Shown here: positions 13,463 to 25,290 of the stretch, piece by piece
Position numbering within the stretch: the first letter of the stretch is position 1
How the letters are laid out: each line of letters opens with the position of its first letter
Assembly (NCBI GenBank): GCA_037176705.1
Contig: CM073889.1
Location: 56,103,596 to 56,167,595, forward strand
Length of the DNA stretch: 64,000 bases
Direction of reading: 5' to 3'
Source of the DNA: Molossus alvarezi
Lineage: Eukaryota; Chordata; Mammalia; Chiroptera; Molossidae
Position numbers and translations under genes: made by a program
Notes under the pieces: model-generated
Databases searched by the model: none
Seen by the model: only the letters and a program-made list of their open reading frames with translations
What the model was told of the DNA's origin: nothing

Positions 13463-15266
13463 TTACATTTAGGGTGATTATTGATATGCACTTGTTTATT
13501 GCCATTTTTGTTTAGTGTGGTGTTATTTTTTTTTCCTATTTCTTCTACTAATTACAGTAGTCCTTTTTACTTTTCTTGCAGTGCTGGTTTGGTGCTAATG
13601 TATTCCCTTAGCCTTTTTTTGTCTGCGAAGCTCTTTATTTGACCTTCTATTTTGAATGATATAGCCTTGCTGTGTAGAGTAGTGTTGTATTGATTACTTC
13701 ATGCCATTCCCTTCTGGCTCCGTAGTGTTTCTTGTGAGAAGTCAGGTCATAGCCTTATGGGGTTTCCTTTGTAGGTAACCTGTTGCTTATCTCTTGCTGC
13801 TTTTTAGGATTCTCTCTTTGTCTTTAATTTTTGGCATTTTAATTACTATGTGTCTTGGTGTGGGCCTGTTTGGATTCTTATTACTTGGGGCTCCCTGTGC
13901 TTCTTGAACTTGAATGCCTTCTTCCTTCACCAAAATAGGGCATTTTTCTGTCACTATTTCTTTGAATATATTCTCTAATCCTTGCTCATTTTCTTCTTCA
14001 GGGACTCCTATGATGCGAATATTATTACATTTTCAGTTGTCCCACTGTTCTCTTAAGCTGTCTTTCTGTTTTTTAATTGTTTTTTCCTTTTGGTTTTGTG
14101 ATTGTTTGATTTTTTTTCTACCTTGTCTTCTAATTCACTGATCCCGTTCTCAGCTTCCTCTACTCAGCTTTTTTGACCTTCCAATGTGTTTTGCATTTTT
14201 GAAATGTCATTTTTTATCTCTTCTTGGTGGTTTTTAATTTACAATTTGTTTATTTTCAGCATATCTATGTCCTTATTCATGCTGTAGAGCTTCCTCAAGA
14301 TCACGGCTCTGAAATCAAGCTCTGTTAACTTGCCTAACTGCTCCACATTGATCTCATCTTCAGTGGAGGTCTCTTGTTCTTTCATTTGGCTTCTTTTTCT
14401 GTGTTTCACCATTTTGACTATCACAGTGGGCTTTGTAGCCTGTCAAGTTTTCCCTGTAGGTGTTGGTGTTCTGCTGTTTGTGGCTCCCTCTCTTGGGTTT
14501 AGATGAGCGAGGGAGTACCCAGTTTAAACACCACTGTTAAGTCTTACTTTCCTGGTTCAAGTTGCTAGCCCCAGAAAAGTATTGCTATCCTCTAGCTTTT
14601 TGCCTGGAGGTTTGCAGTCCTGGTTACTTGAAGAGTTTTGGGTTGTCAGTTGATTGAAAAACTCCCTCAGGTGCTCAGCATAAGGGGCTTTCCCAAGGGT
14701 GGGGGAGATGCTGGTTGGTAATGAGCCTCAATTAGCATTTCAATGGCCCACAGGGTGAGGTTGGATCTCCATGGGAGGGGCTGCTGCCTCTCCCCAGAGC
14801 CCTGGGAAGGAACAATATGGCCACCATCCTGCGTGGCAGCAAGTCAGCAAAAGCTCTGAGTGCCCTCCAAATCCTGAGTGCCCCCATACAGTTTCAGTCC
14901 AGTCTGCCCTTGCTCTGTCAGAGCCCAAGGTGAGTGGCTGTGGCTTTTTTAGCCTTTTTCCCGGCTCTGCGCTGTGGAGCTGCTTGGGAGTGTAACTCGA
15001 GGGTGGTGCTCCCAGCTAAGGTTGCTACTGTCTGTGGGCTCCCAACCCCTGTCTCGCTCCTTGGCAATCCTACCAGGATTGAGTCAGTGTCCCTGGTTAT
15101 ATGGTCCTTGCAAGCTGCTTTTCTGTTGCTTCTTCCCCTCGATTTGTCTGTGTTATAGTTGTAATTCCAGTTTGTTTCTGGGAGACCGTCTGTGTAGCTT
15201 CCGTTTACTCTGCCGCCATTTTGGAATCCTGACTCTCCTTATTTTTTCGGATTCTTTTTTCTTTTT

Positions 15267-15467
15267 TTTGTTCAGATAGAGGGAGAGGGAGAGAGAGAGA
15301 GAGAAACATCGACGTGAAAGCGACACATCGAGTGGTTGCCACCCACACGACCCAACGAGGGCCGGGGACAAACTACAACCAAGGTTCGTGCCCTTAGCGG
15401 GAACCGAACCCAGGTCTCTCTGGACCGCAGGCCAACGCTCTAACCGCTGAGCCAAACTGGCCAGGGC
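15267..15467 (-). mobile_element. Ves-type SINE in a HAL1, lacking the 3' tail module
   Basis: Exact 18-bp duplication ggattcttttttcttttt at 15249-15266 and 15468-15485. The CCTCACC module is absent. Confidence 0.88.
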
Positions 15468-16245
15468 GGATTCTTTTTTCTTTTTGCTGTTCTTATTGGG
15501 TGATTTTGCTTTCTTATATTCCAAATTGATGATTTGCTTCTTGGCTTTACCTACTCTACTATTGAAACTGTAAATTATTCTTTATTTCAGTTAGTGCATC
15601 CTTCATTTCTGACTGGTCCTTTTAATGCTCTTGAGGCCCTCACTAAGTTCACTGAGGTTCTCACTAAGTTCATTGAGCATCCTTATAAGCAGTATTTTGA
15701 ACTCAGCATCTGTTAGGTTGCTTATCTTCATTTCGCTTAATTCTTTTCTTGGGGTTTGTTCGTTATTTCATTTGGGACCTGTTTCTTTGTCTCCTCATTT
15801 TGGGTGCCTCCCTGTGTTTGTTTCTGTGTATTACTTAACGAGAGGTATGGGGCTTTCTGAGACCAGATGTTGCTTGTTTGAAAGAATTTAGGAAAACCTG
15901 AAGCAGTATCCAGGACAGGCCAATCCTAAGGTAAACCAACTGGCAACAACTTGGGTGGGCCTGAAAGTTGGGTCAGGTGGAGCTTCGGGATCACCAGGGC
16001 AGGGAACCAGTATGAGCCAGGTTGCTGGAGTCCCAGATATGGCTCTTGTATGCTGCCCCAGGGAAGGGCTCACCAAAGGAACAAAGGTCTTTGACAGCAA
16101 ATTTGTTCCAGAGAAAGCCCCCTCTCTAGCCCTCATTCCAGTTCTTCCCTGTATGTCTCTGGCGCCCCTCAAGCTGCCTCCCCTCCAAGCTTAGAGGGAG
16201 TGAGTTCGATAAGTTCGTGTGCGGGCCCTTTAAGAGTAGCTGCCT

Positions 16246-16335
16246 GGCCCTGGCCGGTTTGGCTCAGAGGTTGGAGCATCGGCCTGTGGACCAGAGTGTC
16301 CCGGGTTCTCGGGGCACGTACCAAAAAAAAAAAAT
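16246..16335 (+). mobile_element. Head-only Ves SINE (about 75 bp plus A tail)
   Basis: Only the tRNA-derived head (ggccctggccggtttggctc with a diverged B box) is present, followed directly by an A run. It is bounded by exact 12-bp repeats gagtagctgcct at 16234-16245 and 16336-16347. It sits in the 5' UTR of the split HAL1. Confidence 0.82.
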
Positions 16336-17199
16336 GAGTAGCTGCCTAGGGTTCCAACTGCCTCAACCTCCCTGAGCCTCCGTTCATGCTGGTTTTTCCA
16401 GCCAGAAGTGATAGGGACTTCTCCTCTTGGCACTAGAACCCTGAGTGGGTCGCCTGGTGTGGGAGGGGGACCCCTTAGTTCTTAGGGAGGACCTTCTCAG
16501 CCGAGGTGTCCTCCTGATTTTTATCCGCCACACGTGGGTGTGGGACCAGCCTGTCCACCTCTGCCTCTCTTACTAGTCTCAATGTGGCTGTTTCTTTAAT
16601 TTTGTAGTTGTAGGACTTCCATTCAGCTTGATTTCAGGTGGTTTTGAATGATGGTTGTTCTGTAGTTTAGTTGTAACTTTGATGTGGTTGTGAGAAGATG
16701 TGATACCGCGTTACCTACCCCACCATCTTGACCGCAAGTCCCTTCAACGCTTGTTATTTCTTGTCTTACTGATAATAGAAAATGGTGATTTCCAAAATGT
16801 TATTTTTTTCCTACATATTTTAACTTGCTTTTTTGTTTGTTTATGTCAAGATGATAGCACCCCACTCCCTACAAAGTTATTTATTTTTTCTCTTCTAAAT
16901 CTGGCTATTTTTGATAGCATCTTTTTCCTCATTCATGAAACAATTTCTTCCCTTTTTCTTTTAATCCATATCTGCTTTTAAAATATCTTTGACTGATCAA
17001 TTTGTGAAACTAATCTCCTAAAGTTAGGACTGAGTGCTTCCTATGAGGACTTGTGAGAGCCCTACTGTGCTACCAATCCATGGCACTTGATGTGGCATGG
17101 ATTTTCTGGCAATCAGATAGTGCAAAGATCAATCCTAAATCTTAGAGCATACTAGGGAGACTTTCTTTCCTTGCCCAGAACGAAGGCAAAACTAACAAG

Positions 17200-17437
17200 T
17201 TTATTTTTATTTATTTATGTAAAAAAATTTTTTTTTTCTTTATTCATTCTAGAGAGAGAGGAAGGGGGGGAGAGAGAGATAGAAACATCAATAAGAGAGA
17301 ACATCAATTGGCTGCCTCCTGCATGCTCCCCATTGAGGAATGGGCCCACAACCTGGGCATGTGCCCTGACTGGGAATCAAACTGGTGCCCTCTTGGTGCA
17401 TGAGTTGACACTCAAACATTGAGCCACACCAGCTGGG
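17200..17437 (-). mobile_element. Ves-type SINE, short form
   Basis: Exact duplication ggcaaaactaacaag at 17185-17199 and around 17436-17450. Confidence 0.86.
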
Positions 17438-17499
17438 CAAAACTAACAAGCGTATACCTTGTACCTCATGGAGATTCTCTTGTGTGTGTGTGTGTGTGT

Positions 17500-17722
17500 T
17501 AATCCTTACCAAGGATATTTTTCCATTGATTTTTAGAGAGAATGGAAGGGAGGAAGAGAGAGAGAGGAACATTGATGTGTATATACATATTGATTGGTTG
17601 CCTCTCACCCGACCCCAACCTGCCCGGGGATTGAACCCAGGTATGTGCCCTAGACTGGAATCAAATCTGAGACCCTTTGGTCAGCAGGCTGACACTAATT
17701 GCTGAGCCAAACCAGACAGGGC
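17500..17722 (-). mobile_element. Ves-type SINE beside a (TG)n tract
   Basis: Long form, diverged, preceded by (TG)n at 17480-17499. Confidence 0.8.
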
Positions 17723-17730
17723 TCTTTCTT

Positions 17731-17941
17731 TTTTTCTTTTTTTTTTTTTAAGTCTGTTTTTATTGATTTTTTTAGAGAGAGAGATAGAAGTATCCGTGTG
17801 AGAGAGAAACATCCATTAGCTGCCTCCTGCACGCCCCCTACTGGGGATTGAGCCAAAAACATGTGTCCTGATCAGAAATCAAACCAGGACCTCTTAGTCC
17901 ATGGGACGACACTCAATCCAATGAGCCACACCAGCGAGGCC
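17731..17941 (-). mobile_element. Ves-type SINE, short form
   Basis: Third of three antisense SINEs in a row. Confidence 0.8.
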
Positions 17942-18154
17942 TGTGGCCCTTCAAGGATCCTTTTTGTTGAAGGGTTTCTGCTTTAACACTACACTTTGCT
18001 GGGTTTCTGGTATCTGTCAACCATGCTTCAAACATTCAAGGCAATAGAGGTTTACTACTATAGGTTCATTATTATATATTTATTGTTAGGTGTTTTGTAA
18101 CAGGAAAGATTTCCTATTGCTCTAGTGTGCCATATTACTGGAAACTTTACTGGA

Positions 18155-18905
18155 AAGGGGACCTGGCACTGAGCGGTCTGCCTAAGACCAGCCAGTAGTG
18201 TATGGGTTCTTAAATTCGTGCAGGAAAAATTTCACAACATGAGATCAGGTGAATTTTAGAGGATGTTTATTAAAGCTGGGACAGTGAAACAAGGAAGGAC
18301 TAGGGAAATGAGCCTAAGTTGGTCTGCTTTGGCTCACTAAGAATTCAGAGAAAAGGGGGCCTGGGGACAGGCTCAGGGGTTTGTCCAAGATGAACTGCCA
18401 CTGCCCATTGCTGCCCTGGTTGCAAGCCTCGTGGGGTCCCCTAGAGTTTAGGAGATGCATGCCTGTGGGGAAAGGGACTGGGGAGAGGCGCCAGAATGAT
18501 CCTGGGAAATGAGAGCACAGCATGTGCTGGGTCCTTTGTCTTGAGGTTTTTATTTCTCTTGTAGGTGGGAATATTAGGGGAGGTCTTAGGGGAGGGTTTG
18601 AGTAGAATATTCGTCAGTTTTCTAGATGTGATTTTTCAGAGTTGTGGTCTTCACTGATTGGTCAGTGTCAGGGTGGTTGGGGGGGCGGTTGTCAGTCATT
18701 GCAGTTGGTCCTGGTGTCACCCACCTGGTTTTGCTGCTTTTCTGGGTCTGAAGCTAAAATGCAACTGAGGCCTAGATGTTATTTGTAGGTAGGTGACCTA
18801 TATCTGCTGTAAATTGCTCTGCCAGTTTGTTTAGCTGTCTGTTTCCCTATTCCACTTGTCCTGGCTTACTGGCCTGTCCTAGGTGGAGTACCTTATATAA
18901 ACTTC
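18155..18905 (-). repeat. LTR-like repeat, copy 1 (probable endogenous retrovirus LTR remnant)
   Basis: It shares with 19573-20610 a long collinear similarity, from aaaggggacctggc through tttattaaagctggg and tttaggagatg to ccacttgtcctggcttactgg. Two such direct repeats flanking a short unique segment look like the LTRs of a deleted endogenous retroviral element on the minus strand. No gag, pol or env reading is visible, and exact LTR ends and a target duplication were not established. Confidence 0.5.
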
Positions 18906-18962
18906 CCTGGTCCATGACAACTTATCCTGGTCACAGGAGTCTTTAAAAGCAGCAAGCCCCCT

Positions 18963-19213
18963 GCCCTGGCCGGTAACTCAGTGGTTAGAGCATTGACCCA
19001 CGGACCAAAGAGTCCTGGGTTCGATTCTAGCCAAGGGCACGTACCTCAGTTGCGGTTTGTCCCTGGCTCCAGTTGGGGTCATGCTAGTGGCAACCAATAG
19101 ATCTCTCTCTCTCTCTTTCCCTCCCTCCCTCTTTCCCTCCCTCCCTCCCTCCCACTCTGTCTGAAGATAAATGTAAAAGTATCCTTGGGTGAGGATTAAA
19201 AATAAATTAAAAA
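18963..19213 (+). mobile_element. Ves-type SINE between the LTR-like repeats
   Basis: Sense copy; gcagcaagccccct occurs on both sides. Contains a CT-rich run (19095-19160). Confidence 0.85.
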
Positions 19214-19572
19214 GGCAGCAAGCCCCCTAACAGCTCTTAAGTGCTCCAATGCCTGCAGAGTAGAGCAATCCATAGAGAAAACCCTTGGCCAGAGGAAGAG
19301 ATACAAGGAGGAAAGAAAACACATTTTGTCAGGTCTTTCAAGCTAAGGCAGCTAGGATGACTGGTTTACCAGTAACAAAGCGATCTGAATCACAGTACCA
19401 TAATGTTGGCAAGGGCGAAATGGTACTGTTGTTATAGAGCTAGGAGAGGTAAGGGCCAGGGCAGTGTGCTGGGGAAGTGGGGGTGGGGGGGTGGTAAGGG
19501 AAAGAGAAAGGCACAGGCATGCTTCAAGTCGCCATTTGGGAGTTCTATCCAGGTCACCAGAGTTTGTTGCCA

Positions 19573-20610
19573 AAAAGGGGACCTGGCCCTGAGCGGTCTG
19601 CCTAGGACCAGCCTGTAGTGTGTGGGTTCTTAACTTCATACAGGAAAAATTTCACAACATGAGTCCAAGTGAATTTTAGAAGATGTTTATTAAAGTTGGG
19701 GACAGTGAAACAAGGAAGCACTGGGGAAATGAACCTAAGCTGGTCAGCTTTGGCTCATTAAGAAGTCAGAGGAAAGGGGGCCTTGGGGACAGGTTCAGGA
19801 GGTTACCCAGGATGAACCTCCTGGTTGCAAGCCTCATGGGGTCTCTGAGAGTTTAGGAGATGTGTGCCTGTGGGGGACGAAAGTGGTGGGTTAGGTGTGG
19901 GTGTGCTCCTGGGATGGAGAATGCTCCCTGGGACCTTTGTTTTGAGAGGTTTTAAAGACTTGGTGTTTAGGGGATGATCTCAACAGAATATTCATAAGCT
20001 TTATGCTGATGTATCAAAATGAAGTTTATTCTCAACTTCATCTGTCCTTGAGTGTAGTTGGTAAATGACACAAATTGTATTTTTGCTATCTGTCTTCCTG
20101 AGTAGGGTGATTTAAGCTATTTACCCCTGCCCTAGCTGGTTTGGCTCAGTGGTTAGAGCGTTGGCCTGCAGTCCAGAGAGACCTGGTTTCGGTTCCCGCT
20201 AAGGGCACATACCTCGGTTGCAGTTTGTCCCCTGCCCTGGTTGGGTCATGCAGGTGTGTCCCTTTCATGTTGATGTTTTTCTCTCTCTCTCTCTCTCTCC
20301 CCCTCTCCCTCCCTCCCTCCCACTCTATCTGAACAAAAAATGGAAAAATATCCTTGGGTGAGGATAAATAAATAAATAAATAAAATCAAGAAAGAAAAAA
20401 ATTATTAAGCTACTTACCCTTTGCAGAGAATTGCAAATCATTTACTCTTAAGCGTCCCTATTTAGGGAAGGTAGGATTACTGGATGGCGAAACTGCTTGG
20501 CATCTTGATTTTCTAGATGGCTGCAAACTGCTGTTTATCTTGTCTCAGTTTTCCTATTCCACTTATCCTGGCTTACTGGCCTATTTCAGAAGCGTAAGTC
20601 CTTCATTTCT
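19573..20610 (-). repeat. LTR-like repeat, copy 2, with a SINE inside
   Basis: Partner of the copy at 18155-18905. A sense Ves SINE (20128-20400) interrupts it; without that it is of about the same length. The two copies are considerably diverged, indicating an old element. The 670 bp between them, part of which is another SINE, carry no recognisable retroviral coding sequence. Confidence 0.5.
20128..20400 (+). mobile_element. Ves-type SINE inside an LTR-like repeat
   Basis: Flanks aagctatttaccc and aagctacttaccc; tail (AAAT)n. Confidence 0.86.
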
Positions 20611-20877
20611 TTTGTAATATACTATTTTCCTCCTAGGAAACATGAGAAGTTCTCAGCACTTACAGATTTGTCCAATTCCTTTTTCATGTGTATGAAGGCA
20701 TGTGGTAACTCTCCTGCTTTATAGTATGCTGATGGGCCCCAAATTTAGGCAACTTAACTGAGTGACAGGTGCTTATTTAGAGATGCAAATATATGGTACA
20801 TATAGACCTTCCATTTTTGAGGACCTCAAACCATTAATAACAAGGCTGTGTGTTGGGTTTTAGAAAAAGATGTTCAG

Positions 20878-21060
20878 CCTGCCTGGTGTGGCTCAGTGGT
20901 TGAGCATCCATGCGCCAAGAGGTTGCCGGTTTGATTCCTGGTCAGGGCACATGCCCAGGTTGTGGGCTGGACCCCCAGTGGGGGGGCATGCAGGAGGTGG
21001 CCAATTGATGTTCACTCTCATCGATGTTTCTGTCTCTCTCTAAAAAAAAAATTTATAAAA
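20878..21060 (+). mobile_element. Ves-type SINE, short form
   Basis: Exact 16-bp duplication agaaaaagatgttcag at 20862-20877 and 21061-21076. Confidence 0.88.
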
Positions 21061-21693
21061 AGAAAAAGATGTTCAGATGAGATTGAAAATAAAGTAGATT
21101 TCTTTAATCTTCTTTTGTCAACCACCTCTTTTTTGTGTGCCACTTGCATGGGGGGTGGGCACAAAGAAATAATGTGTTGGAGATTGGGGTTTGCATCCTT
21201 GCTAACTGTTTGACCTGAGGTGAATTGGTAACTTCTGAGTTTGTTTCTAAATCTGTAAAATGCCAACTGTATTATTAAATTCATAGGTTAGTTTGGAGGC
21301 TTCAGTGAGATCTCTCTTGCAGGTGACCTAGCACTATATATAGTAGGTGTAGGTATAGTAGATATAGTAGCCATATTGTATACCTGCCTTCTGGGAACTT
21401 TTAAATGGAGGAAACTAGACACATCTGAAGCACTTTTTCTTCACTAAGTATTTATCATATTTTAAAGGAAGTATAATGATCACCTCTTCTGTATTAAGTA
21501 GAAATGGAGGGATGCCATAGAATCAGATACAGTCATTGTCTTTGAAGTTTGCAACCAAGGGTAGGGAATTGGGCCTATTGAGACACCTGAATGAAAAAGG
21601 AGCAACCAAGAAGGTGGCAGGGTTTAGATACAAGGTGGGCATGGCCAGTCTGAATCCCATTGGGAAGCCTGGTGTTAGAGTGCCACTCCTCTC

Positions 21694-21927
21694 TTTTTTT
21701 TTAATCCTCACCTGAGGATATTTTTTTCCATTTATCTTCAGATGGAGAGAGGGAGAGAGAGAGAAAAACATCATGTGTGAGAGACACATCGATTAGTTGT
21801 CTCCCGCATGACCCAATAAGGGCCGGGGACCTAACTGCAATGGAGTTATGTGCACTTGACTGGAATCAAACTTGAGACTCTGGTCTTCAGGCCTATGCTC
21901 CAATCGCCGAGCCATAATGGCCAGGGC
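21694..21927 (-). mobile_element. Ves-type SINE, long form, older
   Basis: cactcctctc at 21684-21693 recurs just after the element. Confidence 0.83.
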
Positions 21928-22267
21928 ATCACTCCTCTCAATGTGCCCCATCATGGTCCAGAAATTTTCCTTCTTTTGCTCTTAGAATACTAAGGTATCA
22001 GTGTCAAGATCACAAACTCAGATGCCTGCTCAGACAAATACTGTAGTAGGGATGAGTGAAGTGCCTGGGTGCAAGCAAGCTCCAGGGGGGGGTGCAGCTG
22101 TGGTGGGCTGGAGCAACACCCCCTCACTAAAGGAGGCAGCTGCTCTGGGGATTCACACCAGGTGCTGCCACATGCTAATGAGCACCCATTATAGCTAGAC
22201 CTCCTATTTTCTCAGAAGAAGCTGACTATAGGCATAGTTCGTTTTATTGCTCTTAACAGATGTTGTA

Positions 22268-22478
22268 TTTTTTTATTTATTGACTTTTAGAGACGGAGGA
22301 AGGGAGAGGGAGAGAGAGAAACATCGATGAGAGAGAACATTGATTGGCCACCTCCTGCATGCCCCCACTGGGGCCTTGATCCACAACCCGGGTATATGAT
22401 ATGTCCTGACTGGGAATCGAACTGGGACCTCTCAGTCCATGGGACAACACTCAATCCATTCAGCCACACTGACCAGGC
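22268..22478 (-). mobile_element. Ves-type SINE, short form
   Basis: Complete body with a minus-strand head; target duplication unclear. Confidence 0.8.
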
Positions 22479-22508
22479 AACAAATTGAATTTAAAAACAT
22501 AAATGAGT

Positions 22509-22680
22509 CGTGGCCGGTTAGCTCAGTTGGTTAGATCATCGTCCTGATACACCAAGGGTGAGGGTTCGATTCCTGGTCAGGACACATATAAGAATCAACC
22601 AATAAATGCATAAATAAGTGGAACAACAAATTGATGTTTATCTCTCTTCCTCTCTCTAAAATTAACAAATTAAAAAAAAT
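22509..22680 (+). mobile_element. tRNA-derived SINE of a different subtype
   Basis: The head tggccggttagctcagttgg and gggttcgattcctgg box B resemble a tRNA, but the body (aagaatcaaccaataaatgc, aataagtggaacaacaaatt) differs from the other SINEs here. It represents another bat tRNA-SINE subfamily. Confidence 0.7.
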
Positions 22681-22739
22681 TTAAACACATATACACACAA
22701 ACACAAGACTCTGCCAGGCAAAACAGAACCAGTCTGTGG

Positions 22740-22890
22740 GCAACAAATGTGCTATCTGTGATCTAACCCAGGACCTTCATTTGGCAGATGAGGAAATTGG
22801 GCACCCATAGATTTGCCCTGTGCCCAGGGTCACACTAAAAATTAGGGGCAGAACCAGGATTAAAGCACTATATCTGCTTTTAGGGCTTCA
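22740..22890 (+). repeat. MIR
   Basis: Contains ggcagatgaggaaattgggc followed by ccagggtcacactaa and ggcagaaccagg, the MIR core to 3' order. Confidence 0.7.
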
Positions 22891-23559
22891 CTATATGTTC
22901 ATTCTCTAGGGGATTCTACTATCTCAGAAACTATCACCAAAGGAGCATTAAAAAGAAAACCTAAGCAGTACCTTTACTGGGCCAATTTTACACCAGTCTC
23001 AGCCACTTTGTTGTTCTTCAGAACCAAGCTTGTTTTCTTCCTTAGCCCATACACCCTGGGAACTGACCTTACTCAGATTCTTGTTGCGGTGACATGAAAA
23101 TGGCGTTAAAAAGTCATGGCATTTCCTAGTCCTGTACCAGATTTAAAGGACTAGGTTTTTGTACTTGATGTTTGACCATATATCTCTGAAGTGTGCTTCT
23201 GTTGAGCATCTGACAGCTGTGGTTATCTTACCAAAAATTAACTTGTGGTTTTACTAGGGCATGTTCAAATGTAATTTAAGACCAGTTCATAGCTTCAGAA
23301 TCCTACCTCATGTATTCATTATGTGTGGACCACTTAATATAAAATGAATGTTGCATAATTTATTTATTTCTGATGGGTTGTTTTTCTGTACCTATACAAA
23401 AAGAAAGCAGTTATGTCAAAGACCCAGTAGTGATGTTCTTAGAGATTAGGTCATGACCCTGTTTTGATACTGAAGGAACAGTTTTGGAAGAGTATACTGA
23501 TTATGATGGGAATATGATCTCTGTAACCTTGTTGCCAGAGTTTATGTCCCACTCCTCCA

Positions 23560-23735
23560 TTTTCTAGATTATGGTACCTGCCATGTGTTATTTAATTTCT
23601 CTGTTTCTCAATTTCCTCATTTGTAAAGTGGTAAGAGTTGTAGTATCTAATTCATAGGGCGAATGGGAGGGTCATGTGAAGAAGCACTTAGAGTTGGGCC
23701 TGCACTGGGTCTCAATGAATGATAACTTGTAATTA
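23560..23735 (-). repeat. MIR
   Basis: Reverse MIR pattern: ttctctgtttctcaatttcc, tcatttgtaaagtgg, ggcgaatgggagggtcatgtg. Confidence 0.65.
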
Positions 23736-23926
23736 CAGGGATGATTAAAAATGCCATTTAGATTATAAATCCACATGAGTCATCAAACATTTATTGTGTG
23801 AAACATGCCAAATGATGTTAAAACTAAAGACTAGATTTTTAGTTGTTCCCGGTTAATAGTTGTTTTTTAACAATATATTATATTTTCAAGAATGTAAAAC
23901 AAGTACGTTTTTATTGTTTTCTGTAG

Positions 23927-24199
<273 letters not shown>

Positions 24200-24337
24200 T
24201 AAATAAAACCAAAACCCAGTTTTTCTAATTGAGGTGCTTTAACAATCAACAAACGTTGGCCCCAGCTCTAAGGCTGGAATTCTTAACCTGACAAAACAGA
24301 TGTGGCTATAAAGTGATTTTTAAGAAACAAATCAGGC

Positions 24338-24836
24338 TCAGGCCATTGTGGCTCAGTTGGTTGAGTGTCATCCCATGCACCAAAAAGTCACCAGTTTGAT
24401 TGCTGGTCAGGGCACATGCCCAGGTTGCGGGTTCAGTCCCCAGTTGGGGTGCATATCGATGTTTCTCTCTCTTTCTTTTTTTTTTGTACAGACAAAGTGG
24501 GAGGGAGAGAGAGGAAGAGAGAGAGAGGGAAACATCGATGTGAAAGGGACACATCGAGTGGCTGCCACCCGCACGACCAACCAGGGCCGGGGACAAACTG
24601 CAACCGAGGTACATGCCCTTAGCGGGAACCGAACCCGGGCCTCTCCGGACTGCAGGCGGACGCTCTAACCTCTGAGCCAAACCGGCCAGGGCTCTCTTTC
24701 ACATTGATGCTTCTCTCTCTCACTCTCCCCCTCACTCTCCCCTCTCACCCTCCCTCTCCCTTCCTCTTCTTTCCCTCCTCTCTCTCTCTCTCTCCCTCTC
24801 CCTCCCTTCCCCTCTCTCTAAAAAAAATGAATAAAA
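24338..24836 (+). mobile_element. Ves-type SINE, short form, interrupted by another SINE
   Basis: The head and body at 24338-24475 continue at 24692 with a CT-rich stretch and the A tail. A second SINE lies between. Confidence 0.8.
24476..24691 (-). mobile_element. Ves-type SINE nested in a SINE
   Basis: ctctctttc on both sides (24467-24475 and 24692-24700); young-looking, with the 3' module truncated. Confidence 0.85.
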
Positions 24837-25104
24837 ACATATATATATTTTTAAAATACTTAAAATGAAAAAGAGACAAGTTAGATTTTCCTGGCAGCCT
24901 TTTTATGCGTTTACAGATGACTGTCCACTGGAAAGGTTTTGGACTTAAGCCAGAAGCATTGTGTGTCATGCTGCCAGAGGGCCCCCAGTTCTGGATGTTG
25001 AGCCAGAAGAACTGTGGGCTATCAGAGAGTGATGATACCGTTTGGTCACTGGCAGAGCTTTGTGGCTGGCGGTGCTGACCTCATAATGCTTGGAGCTACC
25101 ATAT

Positions 25105-25290
25105 TTAATGTTTGTTATGTGCCAGGCCTTTGCATTGATTATAGCCTTTCCCTCTGCCAAGAGGAAGCTCTCAGTCTCATTTAGCATCTTATAAAACAGA
25201 CTTTGAAAGTTTAATAATTTGCCTACAGTAACCTAACTAGTAAGTAGCAGAGCTCTAGTTTTAACCTAATTTGTCTGATTCTAGAACTCA
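25105..25290 (+). repeat. MIR
   Basis: gttatgtgccaggcctttgc followed by taatttgcctacagtaacc and agtagcagagc. Confidence 0.6.

Larger units (their letters stand above)
9214..15231 (-). mobile_element. Full-length LINE-1, antisense, inactive, inserted in HAL1
   Basis: About 6.0 kb including one SINE. The 5' end (15231) begins with a GGATTCCAAAATGGCGGC-type start, followed by a 5' UTR of about 0.8 kb, ORF1 remnants near 13900-14430, ORF2 from about 13462 to 9788, and a 3' UTR and A tail at 9214. The flanks actctcctcattttt (9199-9213) and actctccttattttt (from 15232) are a 15-bp target duplication with one mismatch. Stops and frameshifts break both ORFs. Confidence 0.88.
8300..16741 (-). mobile_element. 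HAL1, antisense, split by a full-length L1
   Basis: The 3' part is 8300-9213 and the 5' part about 15232-16741, separated by an L1. The joined ends match the intact HAL1 across the break (the cctccttactctatcctcattt region of ORF1). The outer repeats cttcaacactt (8289-8299) and cttcaacgctt (16742-16752) are its target duplication with one mismatch. ORF1 remnants are seen at 8638-8982. Two SINEs lie inside the 5' part (15267-15467 and 16246-16335). The element is inactive. Confidence 0.85.
7370..16775 (-). mobile_element. Old LINE-1 3' end fragment split by the HAL1
   Basis: The segment 7370-8299, with a SINE at 7873-8121, resumes at 16742 for a few tens of bases (cttcaacgcttgttatttc joins onto ctacatcttcttcaacactt). 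This reconstitutes the familiar L1 3' UTR reading in reverse. Divergence is clearly higher than in the L1s at 9 and 53 kb, so it is an older layer. Confidence 0.7.

Noticed and set aside
22509..22580. Possible tRNA gene (A- and B-box-like motifs)
   Set aside because: The A and B boxes belong to a SINE head: it is followed by a SINE body and A-rich tail, and no full cloverleaf is kept.
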